Shown here piece after piece: positions 16,537 to 21,905 of a DNA stretch of 24,817 bases. The notes under the pieces are model-generated. The model did no database searches. It worked only from the letters and a program-made list of their open reading frames with translations, and was not told the DNA's origin. Position numbers and translations under genes: made by a program. Every line of letters starts with the position of its first letter. Position 1 is the stretch's first letter. Source of the DNA: a virus; the IMG/VR virus record IMGVR_UViG_3300031224_000043, positions 1-24,817 of that record; one strand, given 5' to 3'.

Positions 16537-16565
16537 TTTATATTATTTAAGTTTTGTTATTTTTA

Positions 16566-16596
16566 CAAAGTTAGTCATAATATTTGACAATAGCAA
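16566..16596 (-). promoter_or_regulatory. Promoter of the first leftward gene
   Basis: On the minus strand TTG (16596-16594), 20 nt, then TAACTTTG (16573-16566), in perfect agreement with TTG-N20-TAnnTTTG. Between the boxes lies a 14-nt sequence (16591-16578) that recurs, at the same distance from the TAnCTTTG box, near 20.09 kb. It could be an operator or just an extended promoter. Confidence 0.7.
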
Positions 16597-16726
16597 GTAA
16601 ATCTAAGTATATTTTAAAACTTTAACATAATTTGTTATATATACATAGCACTAATAGTTAAATAGGTGATAAATTTTTTTATTTTTTATATTTAGAAAAT
16701 TATTTATGGAATAGAGATATAGGACT

Positions 16727-16773
16727 AACAAACAAACCACCCCCATTCTTTTTAACAAAAGGGATATACCCCC
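16727..16773 (+). promoter_or_regulatory. Conserved leader element, copy A
   Basis: About 46 bp that is largely repeated at 17664-17707. The shared parts are AACAAACAAA, then CCATTCTTTTTAA, then AGGGAT with a facing CCC that can form a small hairpin. It lies 27 bp before the ATG at 16800. It may be a phage-specific promoter, an mRNA leader control site or a protein-binding site. No TAnnTTTG box was seen on this strand here. Confidence 0.55.
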
Positions 16774-16799
16774 TAGTAACTTTATAACATTGTAAACAT

Positions 16800-17057
16800 A
16801 TGAAAACTTTATTCGTATTATTACTGCTAGCAATAGCAGTACTATATCCAACGACTGAAGATCTAACGATCGTGAAGTCAGAGATAACCACAAACAAACC
16901 GTTTGCTGGAACTATTAACAATAACCTTGTGGGTATTGACATCTCATGTGCATACTGGCTAAAACCAGACAGCATAGATGAAGTTACTACCTACAGGGTG
17001 ACATCACCATTGCTACTTAAGTGGCTTGGTGCAATATATTCAACAGAGGTGCTATAA
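16800..17057 (+). CDS. Small secreted or membrane-anchored protein, 85 aa
   Basis: The N-terminal 16 residues (MKTLFVLLLLAIAVLY) form a signal peptide or a membrane anchor without a clear cleavage site. The rest is polar and beta-rich (EDLTIVKSEITTNKPFAGTI) with one cysteine. It is the first rightward gene after the divergent intergenic region. The upstream leader element is shared with the SSB-like gene, so the two may be controlled together. An envelope-directed role early in infection, such as superinfection exclusion, is conceivable but not shown. Confidence 0.6.
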   Translation: MKTLFVLLLLAIAVLYPTTEDLTIVKSEITTNKPFAGTINNNLVGIDISCAYWLKPDSIDEVTTYRVTSPLLLKWLGAIYSTEVL

Positions 17058-17087
17058 GGCATCTCTGAACCACTAAACAACAAAATT

Positions 17088-17393
17088 ATGATTGTAAATA
17101 TAACTGAGGTGTCTTACGATAACCTCAAAATGAAAGGTAATAGTTGTGTAACTTTTAACAATGATAGTGGTGTTCAACGTAAGTTGTCATCTTACTCTCA
17201 TGGTATATCAGGTATCATAACTGTTGAAATGAATGGTGTAACTTATGTTGCTAAGTTTAATTTCTCATGTATTGGAAATGATGGCTCTATTGAGTATATA
17301 ACTGATACTCATATTAGTATGAGATTAAGATTAGATTCTTTTATGAAGCTTCAGATTACGTCTTATGCTTTGATTAAAAACATGGCATTATAA
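17088..17393 (+). CDS. Hypothetical beta-rich protein, 101 aa
   Basis: No signal peptide or membrane segment. The protein alternates polar and hydrophobic residues (SGIITVEMNGVTYVAKFNFS), suggesting an all-beta fold, and ends in a helical tail. The codons are less AT-rich than in the tiny genes further right. It starts 30 bp after the previous stop and is followed by a hairpin at 17397-17415. Family not recognised. Confidence 0.6.
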   Translation: MIVNITEVSYDNLKMKGNSCVTFNNDSGVQRKLSSYSHGISGIITVEMNGVTYVAKFNFSCIGNDGSIEYITDTHISMRLRLDSFMKLQITSYALIKNMAL

Positions 17394-17396
17394 TAT

Positions 17397-17420
17397 AAGG
17401 GGGAAAATCCTCCTTATTTT
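17397..17420 (+). terminator. G/C hairpin followed by ATTTT, possible terminator or mRNA leader element
   Basis: AAGGGGG (17397-17403) pairs with CCTCCTT (17409-17415) across a 5-nt loop, with one G-U pair, and is followed by ATTTT. The T-tract is short. It lies 26 bp before the next start codon, so it could instead protect the mRNA or control translation. Confidence 0.4.
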
Positions 17421-17440
17421 AATTATTAAAACAAGCAATT

Positions 17441-17515
17441 ATGTGTAACGAAGACTATGAGAACTCACTCTATGAGCGTACTGAGGACATCTATGAAAAG
17501 ATGTGTAATGATTAA
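17441..17515 (+). CDS. Tiny acidic protein, 24 aa
   Basis: Reads MCNEDYENSLYERTEDIYEK followed by four residues and TAA. The spaced Tyr, Glu and Asp residues and a cysteine near each end look designed rather than random. Its stop overlaps the next start (ATGATTAA), a classical coupling arrangement, which supports translation. A leader peptide that controls the next gene is an alternative. A chance frame cannot be excluded at this length. Confidence 0.45.
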   Translation: MCNEDYENSLYERTEDIYEKMCND

Positions 17516-17648
17516 GACAGCATTCAACCTCAACCTAGCACTTATTACATTCTTTGTTGTAAGTGCTTACATCTTTGACCTAACAGCACTGTACGCATGT
17601 GCATGTGTATTCCTAATCATACTACCTGCTTGCTCACGCAAGGGGTAG
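17508..17648 (+). CDS. Small membrane protein, 46 aa
   Basis: The frame stays open further upstream to 17457, but the ATG at 17508 overlaps the stop of the 24-residue frame and gives a compact protein with two hydrophobic segments (residues about 6-20 and 22-38, including AYIFDLTALYACACVFLIIL) and a short basic end (CSRKG). It is probably an inner-membrane protein. No family is recognised. Phage proteins of this size often modulate host membrane functions, but nothing here shows which. Confidence 0.5.
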   Translation: MIKTAFNLNLALITFFVVSAYIFDLTALYACACVFLIILPACSRKG

Positions 17649-17663
17649 TAGCTTTACGTAAAG

Positions 17664-17707
17664 AACAAACAAATCAAACCATTCTTTTTAATATCAGGGA
17701 TTTTCCC
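17664..17707 (+). promoter_or_regulatory. Conserved leader element, copy B
   Basis: Second copy of the element at 16727-16773, 84 bp before the SSB-like start codon. It shares AACAAACAAA, CCATTCTTTTTAA and AGGGAT...CCC, with a hairpin AGGGA/TCCCT. The adjacent sequences are not conserved, so selection on this block is likely. Confidence 0.55.
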
Positions 17708-17791
17708 TTTACTTCATTGTTCTAGCCAATGTAGTTATAAAACACATATAAGTGACGATACTAGATAGTCACAACACTAAATCACAGTATC

Positions 17792-18277
17792 ATGAGTAAA
17801 TTAATTGAAATGAAAGCGAGTATCAACATTAACCCTGTTAATGGTGAGAAAACAAAGCAGTTTGTAGGAGAAGGTCGTCTTGTAGGTTCTATCGGAACTA
17901 AAGATATGGTTTACACCAATTCAAAAGGTGTTGAGAAAAGCTATCGTCTTGCAACAGCTAAGGTCAACATCAAAGGCTTGGGAGAACGTGCACTATTGTT
18001 GCAAGTACACCAATCTAACATTGAAAAAATGGAAGACGGTGTTGAGGGATTTGAATCAGGAGAAAACTACCTTACAACGGTACGTCTTGTAAAAAAGACA
18101 GACGGTACAGGTATGACGTTACTAGGTAACATCTCTCATTTAACTGGTTCTGGTTCTGATAACGACGTTAGCGATGATGAACTTGCTGCACTTGGTGAAA
18201 ACTTTGATGCAGATCAAGCTGAAGAACCTGTAGCAGCAGCAGCTGAAGCAGCACCATCAATTGGCGGTGTTAACTAG
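17792..18277 (+). CDS. Putative single-stranded DNA-binding protein, 161 aa (tentative)
   Basis: Residues about 1-118 are beta-rich with glycine turns (FVGEGRLVGSIGTKDMVYTN, later ALLLQVHQSNIEKM), as expected for an OB-type barrel. The C-terminal 40 residues are acidic and low in complexity (SDNDVSDDELAALGENFDAD, then an Ala/Glu-rich tail). This acidic tail is the hallmark of phage and bacterial SSBs, though it is not specific. Codon usage (CGT, GGT, AAC) is distinct from the AT-rich neighbours and implies high expression. The gene has its own leader element and a strong terminator, so it is a single-gene transcript, consistent with an abundant replication protein. Another abundant small protein is possible. 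Confidence 0.5.
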   Translation: MSKLIEMKASININPVNGEKTKQFVGEGRLVGSIGTKDMVYTNSKGVEKSYRLATAKVNIKGLGERALLLQVHQSNIEKMEDGVEGFESGENYLTTVRLVKKTDGTGMTLLGNISHLTGSGSDNDVSDDELAALGENFDADQAEEPVAAAAEAAPSIGGVN

Positions 18278-18297
18278 TCCACACTAGTACTATCAAG

Positions 18298-18321
18298 GCT
18301 ACCCTAACGGGTAGCTTTTTT
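18298..18321 (+). terminator. Intrinsic terminator after the SSB-like gene
   Basis: GCTACCC (18298-18304) and GGGTAGC (18309-18315) form a perfect 7-bp stem with a 4-nt loop, followed by TTTTTT. It is among the clearest terminators in the window. Confidence 0.92.
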
Positions 18322-18480
18322 ATTATGTAACACTCTCTGAATGAACAAACTATCTAATGTAGTATGTGAACAACCTGTAGCCTGATTAATCCAATACATG
18401 TTGATTTTACTAATACATAAATTAAAGGAATCCCAGAAATCCTAGAAAATAAAAGAAAGGGTAGTAATATATGAAATCAT

Positions 18481-18748
18481 CCGTAAGATAGATGACACAC
18501 TGTGAAAAGAGTTGTGCTGATATATTATGATAACAAACAGTAAATCTTTAGGAAGTAGCTTGAGTGTGCTGTATTTACTGATGTTTCAGTAATCATGGAC
18601 AGTCATGACATTGTTGACTTATAAAACAGACCTATATAAAGTCAATTTACACTCACTCAAGCAAAACCTATTGATTTAAATTACATAGCATTAATCCAAT
18701 TTAATTAAACACAAGATAACAAAACATCAAAGTTGATGTCTAGTTTTT
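18481..18748 (+). ncRNA. Candidate structured RNA with a possible pseudoknot and switch, ending in a terminator
   Basis: The 517-bp stretch 18322-18838 has no convincing ORF. Stem A pairs CAGTAAAT (18538-18545) with ATTTACTG (18573-18580). A 9-nt segment in its loop (GCTTGAGTG, 18558-18566) is complementary to CACTCAAGC (18654-18662), giving a possible pseudoknot. Stem B pairs TTGACTT (18614-18620) with AAGTCAA (18639-18645). TTACTGA (18575-18581) also pairs with TCAGTAA (18586-18592), which excludes stem A, so two states are possible. A hairpin ACATCAA/TTGATGT (18724-18739) followed by ctagTTTTT looks like a terminator. The 5' end is unknown. It could instead be the leader of the secreted-protein gene at 18839. 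Confidence 0.5.
18724..18748 (+). terminator. Terminator-like hairpin at the end of the structured RNA
   Basis: ACATCAA (18724-18730) and TTGATGT (18733-18739) form a 7-bp inverted repeat with a minimal loop, followed by CTAG and TTTTT at 18744-18748. The 4-nt gap before the T-run weakens the call. Confidence 0.5.
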
Positions 18749-18838
18749 AAATGGTTACACGAGCTAAAAAAAATTGCAGTGCAAAGTAGTGAAATACTAC
18801 GTTATATTATTATTAATTATTAATTTAAATTTTAACAA

Positions 18839-19264
18839 ATGAAAAAGTTATTTTTTATGTGCTTATTAATGTTTACATTTACTGTAGGTATGAATGCACA
18901 ACCTGTTTACGATTATAACAAATCTACAACATCGGATACCACAAAAGATGTGGTAAATAATACACCACTAGTATCAGTGGCTGATATTATTATTGATCAA
19001 TTATCATCTGTAGATGATACTAATACATTTATTACAAATAACATACAACAAGTTAGCTTAGTAGTAGCTAATGATGTTGGTAATATGTTACAACCAACAT
19101 TTAATGATCTATATCAAAGGTCATGTGTTGAATTTGGTAATATATATAATAGTAATTTACAACACATGAGTCCACTTATTACAAATACAAATACAAATAG
19201 TGGATTTATACAAGATTACTATCCTAGTATTAACAATTTAGTAATCATACGTAGTAATAGATAG
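18839..19264 (+). CDS. Secreted or periplasmic protein, 141 aa
   Basis: A clear signal peptide (MKKLFFMCLLMFTFTVGMNA, cleavage before Gln21) of the Bacteroidota style, where the mature protein begins with Gln. The mature part is rich in Asn, Thr, Ser and Asp with several Ile/Val strands, and has no further membrane segment and one cysteine. It is likely exported to the periplasm or outer membrane. A phage protein of this kind might block receptors or alter the envelope; this is speculation. It follows the structured RNA by about 90 bp. Confidence 0.7.
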   Translation: MKKLFFMCLLMFTFTVGMNAQPVYDYNKSTTSDTTKDVVNNTPLVSVADIIIDQLSSVDDTNTFITNNIQQVSLVVANDVGNMLQPTFNDLYQRSCVEFGNIYNSNLQHMSPLITNTNTNSGFIQDYYPSINNLVIIRSNR

Positions 19265-19279
19265 TAAAATATTAAATAA

Positions 19280-19314
19280 AAAATCGTCTTCTATTTAATA
19301 TGGAAAACGATTTT
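19280..19314 (+). terminator. Weak hairpin after the secreted-protein gene
   Basis: AAAATCGT (19280-19287) and ACGATTTT (19307-19314) form an 8-bp stem with a 19-nt loop. The second arm itself ends in TTTT but no T-run follows, so termination is doubtful. Confidence 0.3.
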
Positions 19315-19377
19315 AATGCAGCTATTAACAGTCACAAGCCTGTATAAATGCAGAGTGTTTAACAAATAATAACAATT

Positions 19378-19539
19378 ATGCAAAGAAAACCACCACAACC
19401 TTGCAAACCATTCACAGAATGTTGGTGTGAACAAAGACCTAATAATCCAAATTGTAGTGACGTTGGTACAGTACCAATAAATAACATATTATGGATATTC
19501 ATTTCAATAATAATAATATTAATCATTAAATACAAATAA
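19378..19539 (+). CDS. Small single-pass membrane protein with Cys/Pro-rich head, 53 aa
   Basis: Starts MQRKPPQPCKPFTECWCEQR, with four cysteines (residues 9, 15, 17 and 26) in a proline-rich N-terminal domain. A membrane helix follows (about 36-50, very Ile-rich) and it ends in KYK. It is 2 bp before the next gene. The cysteines could form disulfides if the head is outside the inner membrane. Family not recognised; the continuous frame and operon spacing support it being real. Confidence 0.6.
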   Translation: MQRKPPQPCKPFTECWCEQRPNNPNCSDVGTVPINNILWIFISIIIILIIKYK

Positions 19540-19541
19540 CC

Positions 19542-19763
19542 ATGAACACAATAATAATAACAATAAGTATCATACTATGGATTAGTTATGGTATATTTAC
19601 ATGCTATCAAAGAGTATTAGAAAGTATAGATGATAATGACGGTATAAATACTTTAGCTTTTAGTGATGTAGTAATAATATTAACATTAATAATAATAGCA
19701 CCTTTATCATTAATATACAGAATTATAATAGGTATATTTAAAATCCCTAGAAAATGGTATTAA
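19542..19763 (+). CDS. Small two-helix membrane protein, 73 aa
   Basis: Hydrophobic segments at about residues 3-19 and 42-68 flank an acidic middle (ESIDDNDGINTL), and the C-terminus is basic (KIPRKWY). It is the centre of a three-gene run of tiny membrane proteins: it starts 2 bp after the 53-residue gene, and its stop overlaps the next start by 10 nt. The function is unknown. Confidence 0.65.
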   Translation: MNTIIITISIILWISYGIFTCYQRVLESIDDNDGINTLAFSDVVIILTLIIIAPLSLIYRIIIGIFKIPRKWY

Positions 19764-19900
19764 TAGAAATTAGCGATAACGAACTATCAAAAGGATTAGA
19801 TCAAGTTGGTAGTTCATTAAATAGTTTATTCATAATATTAGTAATGATAATAATAATTATACTGATAATAAACTATATGATAGAAAAAAAAGAAAAATAA
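19754..19900 (+). CDS. Small single-pass membrane protein, 48 aa
   Basis: The acidic N-terminal half (MVLIEISDNELSKGLDQVGS) is followed by one membrane helix (about 24-40) and a lysine-rich end (EKKEK). It overlaps the previous gene by 10 nt. A bidirectional terminator follows at 19938. Family not recognised. Confidence 0.6.
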   Translation: MVLIEISDNELSKGLDQVGSSLNSLFIILVMIIIIILIINYMIEKKEK

Positions 19901-19937
19901 TAATAGATTATATTCATTTTGGTTGGTGGTTAATCAG

Positions 19938-19980
19938 AAAGGGCTAGTAAGAAACCGATTAAAGTTTCCCTAGCCCTTTT
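19938..19980 (+). terminator. Strong terminator, possibly bidirectional
   Basis: AAAGGGCTAG (19938-19947) pairs perfectly with CTAGCCCTTT (19970-19979). An inner stem GAAAC/GTTTC (19951-19955 with 19964-19968) extends the structure. On the plus strand the stem runs into TTTT; on the minus strand it runs into TTTCT, so leftward transcripts may also stop here. Confidence 0.8.
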
Positions 19981-20047
19981 ATAAATACCCCTTACCCTTC
20001 AAATATTATCTTATTAACAAAGACGAATGTAGAGGATGTCAACACTG

Positions 20048-20084
20048 TTGTAGCTTTTCGTTTTTATATTGCACAAAGCTACAA
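20048..20084. repeat. 10-bp inverted repeat at a minus-strand promoter
   Basis: TTGTAGCTTT (20048-20057) and AAAGCTACAA (20075-20084) are perfect inverted repeats 17 bp apart. The right arm overlaps the minus-strand TAGCTTTG box. It may be an operator for a dimeric regulator, or a hairpin in a plus-strand transcript. Confidence 0.55.
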
Positions 20085-20099
20085 TTAATATTTGACAAT
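20074..20099 (-). promoter_or_regulatory. Minus-strand promoter-like site with no gene behind it
   Basis: On the minus strand the TAGCTTTG box (20081-20074) is preceded, 4 nt away, by the same 14-nt sequence (20099-20086) as in the promoter at 16566. The expected TTG at 20 nt is TAG instead, so the -33 box is imperfect. Any transcript would run leftward towards the terminator at 19938-19980, giving an RNA of roughly 130 nt with no ORF. Confidence 0.4.
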
Positions 20100-20183
20100 T
20101 CCTAGTAATTAACAAACTATTTTATATTATTTAACCATAAAATATATGATATAATAATATAGAGTGTATTAAAAAACAATAGA

Positions 20184-20309
20184 ATGAAATCATATACAAT
20201 AAAAGAGATAGAAACAATGGTAGAAAACATGATGTCACACACTAATAATCTTGAAGATTTACGTGATCATTTAATGTTTGAAGGTGATTTTCCTGACTAT
20301 GCTAAATAA
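20184..20309 (+). CDS. Small acidic protein, 41 aa
   Basis: MKSYTIKEIETMVENMMSHT followed by an acidic helical stretch and FPDYAK. It is soluble and predicted helical. The codon pattern is normal and the leader is A-rich (AAAAAACAATAGA). It stands alone between the terminator at 19938 and the next tiny gene. No family is recognised. Confidence 0.55.
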   Translation: MKSYTIKEIETMVENMMSHTNNLEDLRDHLMFEGDFPDYAK

Positions 20310-20368
20310 TCTATCATAAAATAATAGAGTGTCTATTATTTAATCATAAACAATTAATAATCAACAAC

Positions 20369-20434
20369 ATGAAAATAATGTGGACACTAATAATATTAGG
20401 TATAATAATATTTGTACTATCAGATAGAGATTAA
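20369..20434 (+). CDS. Tiny membrane peptide, 21 aa
   Basis: MKIMWTLIILGIIIFVLSDR plus Asp. The peptide is a single hydrophobic helix with a charged end, preceded by an A-rich leader (TCAACAAC). It resembles the very small membrane peptides of phage early regions. At 21 codons, chance cannot be excluded. Confidence 0.4.
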   Translation: MKIMWTLIILGIIIFVLSDRD

Positions 20435-20516
20435 TATATTATTATATAATATACTCTATGATAAAAAAATATAGTAGTATATCTTAAAAAAATAGAATCA
20501 ATTAAATAATAATAGA

Positions 20517-20828
20517 ATGATAGATAAAAAAGAAAATCCAATAGTAATAATGGTATTAATTATTTTTACTTTAGTGCTTTTTATAGGTACCGTTACATCA
20601 TGTTCATCTAAAAAAGCATATTGTCCTAACTATAACTATAGTAAAATAGATAGATTTGTCTCTATAGACGAGTGTAAAGCAATAACATTTTCTAATGATA
20701 CATTATACAATGTAAATAAAAATGTAGCATCTAAGATAGTTATAGGTAAGGATTATATCATAGATATAAAAGTTAGACATGATACATATTGTAACATAGT
20801 TCAAAAAGATTTATTAAATATACATTAA
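20517..20828 (+). CDS. Putative lipoprotein, 103 aa
   Basis: A charged start (MIDKKENPIV) is followed by a hydrophobic stretch ending in TVTSCSS at residues 25-31, a plausible lipobox with Cys29 as the lipidated residue. The mature part contains three further cysteines and beta strands (YIIDIKVRHD). Phages encode lipoproteins for superinfection exclusion, but no specific family is recognised. It is followed 2 bp later by the next gene. If the lipobox is not used, the protein is a single-pass membrane protein. Confidence 0.6.
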   Translation: MIDKKENPIVIMVLIIFTLVLFIGTVTSCSSKKAYCPNYNYSKIDRFVSIDECKAITFSNDTLYNVNKNVASKIVIGKDYIIDIKVRHDTYCNIVQKDLLNIH

Positions 20829-20830
20829 TT

Positions 20831-21013
20831 ATGAAATTAATAATAGTTTCTTATTTTATATACAATGGTATATTTAGATGTTTTCCAGAAATAGTAAATT
20901 TAAATTTTGATGTAAAAACAAGAATTGATTCTTTTAATAAGAAAAATGAATCTTTTGCAGATAAATATAATTATATATCTAAATCTGCAAAAAACAAAAG
21001 AAACAAATACTAA
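20831..21013 (+). CDS. Hypothetical basic protein, 60 aa
   Basis: A hydrophobic start (MKLIIVSYFIYNGIFRCFPE) is followed by a Lys/Asn-rich hydrophilic tail (SAKNKRNKY at the end). It may be a weak membrane anchor. It is spaced 2 bp from the lipoprotein gene and ends where the RNA-rich region begins. Family not recognised. Confidence 0.55.
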   Translation: MKLIIVSYFIYNGIFRCFPEIVNLNFDVKTRIDSFNKKNESFADKYNYISKSAKNKRNKY

Positions 21014-21038
21014 AATAAAACGTTAAACCTATGACGTT

Positions 21039-21105
21039 GTGATTAAAAATTAAGGCTTTAACAATGTATGGTAGATTGCCGTATGAATTAGCTACCATTA
21101 ATCAC
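21039..21105 (+). other. Long-stem RNA structure at the start of the RNA island
   Basis: CTACCATTAATCAC (21092-21105) pairs with two upstream blocks: ATGGTAG (21068-21074) for the inner 7 bp and GTGATTA (21039-21045) for the outer 7 bp, with a 22-nt bulge between them. A small AACGT/ACGTT hairpin precedes it. It is followed by the 24-nt box, not a T-run, so it is unlikely to be a terminator. It could be an mRNA 3' end, a processing site or the first domain of the next RNA. Confidence 0.45.
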
Positions 21106-21111
21106 TAAATA

Positions 21112-21135
21112 AAGATAGAATATAAATTGTAAAAT
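21112..21135 (+). repeat. 24-nt box, copy 1
   Basis: Identical over 24 nt to 21454-21477; the core is AATATAAATTGTAAAAT. Each copy starts a non-coding region that ends in a terminator. It could be a promoter, an RNA processing site, or the 5' strand of a conserved helix. A looser relative occurs inside the tmRNA gene near 22360-22386. Confidence 0.8.
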
Positions 21136-21248
21136 TAAATATTACTCAGGAAGGGTGAGTCAATGGTTTCTCCTTAATTAATAAATTAAGTGATTCAAAA
21201 AGGGAAGTGACTTATATTTAAATTTTACATATTACATCTGTCAATTAC

Positions 21249-21285
21249 CTACATTCAACAGGTTGAAAAATGAGTGTAGTTTTTT
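21249..21285 (+). terminator. Terminator of structured RNA 1
   Basis: CTACATTCA (21249-21257) pairs with TGAGTGTAG (21271-21279), 9 bp with one G-U pair, followed immediately by TTTTTT. Confidence 0.85.
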
Positions 21286-21306
21286 ATTAACTTAAATTAT
21301 TGATAA

Positions 21307-21438
21307 ATGGAAATAAAATGGGATAACGAATGTAAAAGATGTAGTACGGGATGTACACATGATTATTGTCATGATTGTCAAATGTTAGGACATGACCCCA
21401 GTTTAAGTAATTATAACAAGAGAACTGAAACCGACTAG
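21307..21438 (+). CDS. Tiny cysteine- and histidine-rich protein, 43 aa
   Basis: MEIKWDNECKRCSTGCTHDY is followed by CHDCQMLGHD and a polar tail. Cysteines at residues 9, 12, 16, 21 and 24, plus histidines at 18, 22 and 29, form a compact potential zinc knuckle. It sits between the two structured RNAs, 21 bp after the first terminator. The density of metal ligands argues against a chance frame. An RNA- or DNA-binding role is an inference. Confidence 0.6.
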   Translation: MEIKWDNECKRCSTGCTHDYCHDCQMLGHDPSLSNYNKRTETD

Positions 21439-21453
21439 TTCTATAAATATTAG

Positions 21454-21477
21454 AAGATAGAATATAAATTGTAAAAT
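21454..21477 (+). repeat. 24-nt box, copy 2
   Basis: Identical to 21112-21135. A second shared box follows: 21516-21530 matches 21225-21239 at 14 of 15 positions. The middle is 113 nt (copy 1) or 62 nt (copy 2) from box start to box start. Confidence 0.8.
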
Positions 21478-21905
21478 CATTAATTGTTGTGGCTCATTAG
21501 TGGGCTTCCTTGAAATTACATATTAAATCTTATCAAGTGTACCAACTGTATTGTAATATGTTGGTTGTGTATAAAGAGACACTAGTGCGTCACATCACTT
21601 TACACTACACTTAGGAGTTTACAGCAAGAGATATTAACGTAATAAATTAGATTAGAATTTATAAAGCCTCTTAATACCTCGCGACCATTTATAATAGTGA
21701 AGACGGATGTCTTTTATGAGATTTACCTCTAGCAGCTATTATAGATGGTGCTAAACGCAAAGCGTGAAATCAGTAAAAATTGACTCATAGGTTTAATATA
21801 ATCCCTAAAGAGGTGTAGTAGTGACTAAATTTAGAATAATATGTACTAAAAAGAAACATACTAAAGGAAGAGCTGCAAGGGGATGAAACCTCGCTTATAA
21901 ACATT

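Larger units (their letters stand above)
21112..21285 (+). ncRNA. Candidate structured RNA 1 (short member of a pair)
   Basis: It begins at a 24-nt box also found at 21454. TGTAAAAT plus TAAAT (21128-21140) pairs with ATTTAAATTTTACA (21217-21230), about 13 bp with one bulge, closing a domain. That domain contains hairpins ACTCA/TGAGT near 21145-21160 and CTTAATT/AATTAAG near 21173-21190. A box TTACATATTACATCT (21225-21239) recurs in RNA 2. It ends at a strong terminator. No ORF of useful size is present. If the box is a promoter, the RNA starts a little later than given. Confidence 0.55.

Noticed and set aside
16651-16975. Two leftward frames (80 and 91 codons) opposite the first rightward gene
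   Set aside because: They lie antisense to a signal-peptide gene with a leader element, overlap each other in different frames and have unlikely composition. They are shadows.
18342-18386. A 14-codon frame (MNKLSNVVCEQPVA) after the SSB-like terminator
   Set aside because: Too short, with no leader or conservation evidence; it lies in a region better explained as non-coding.
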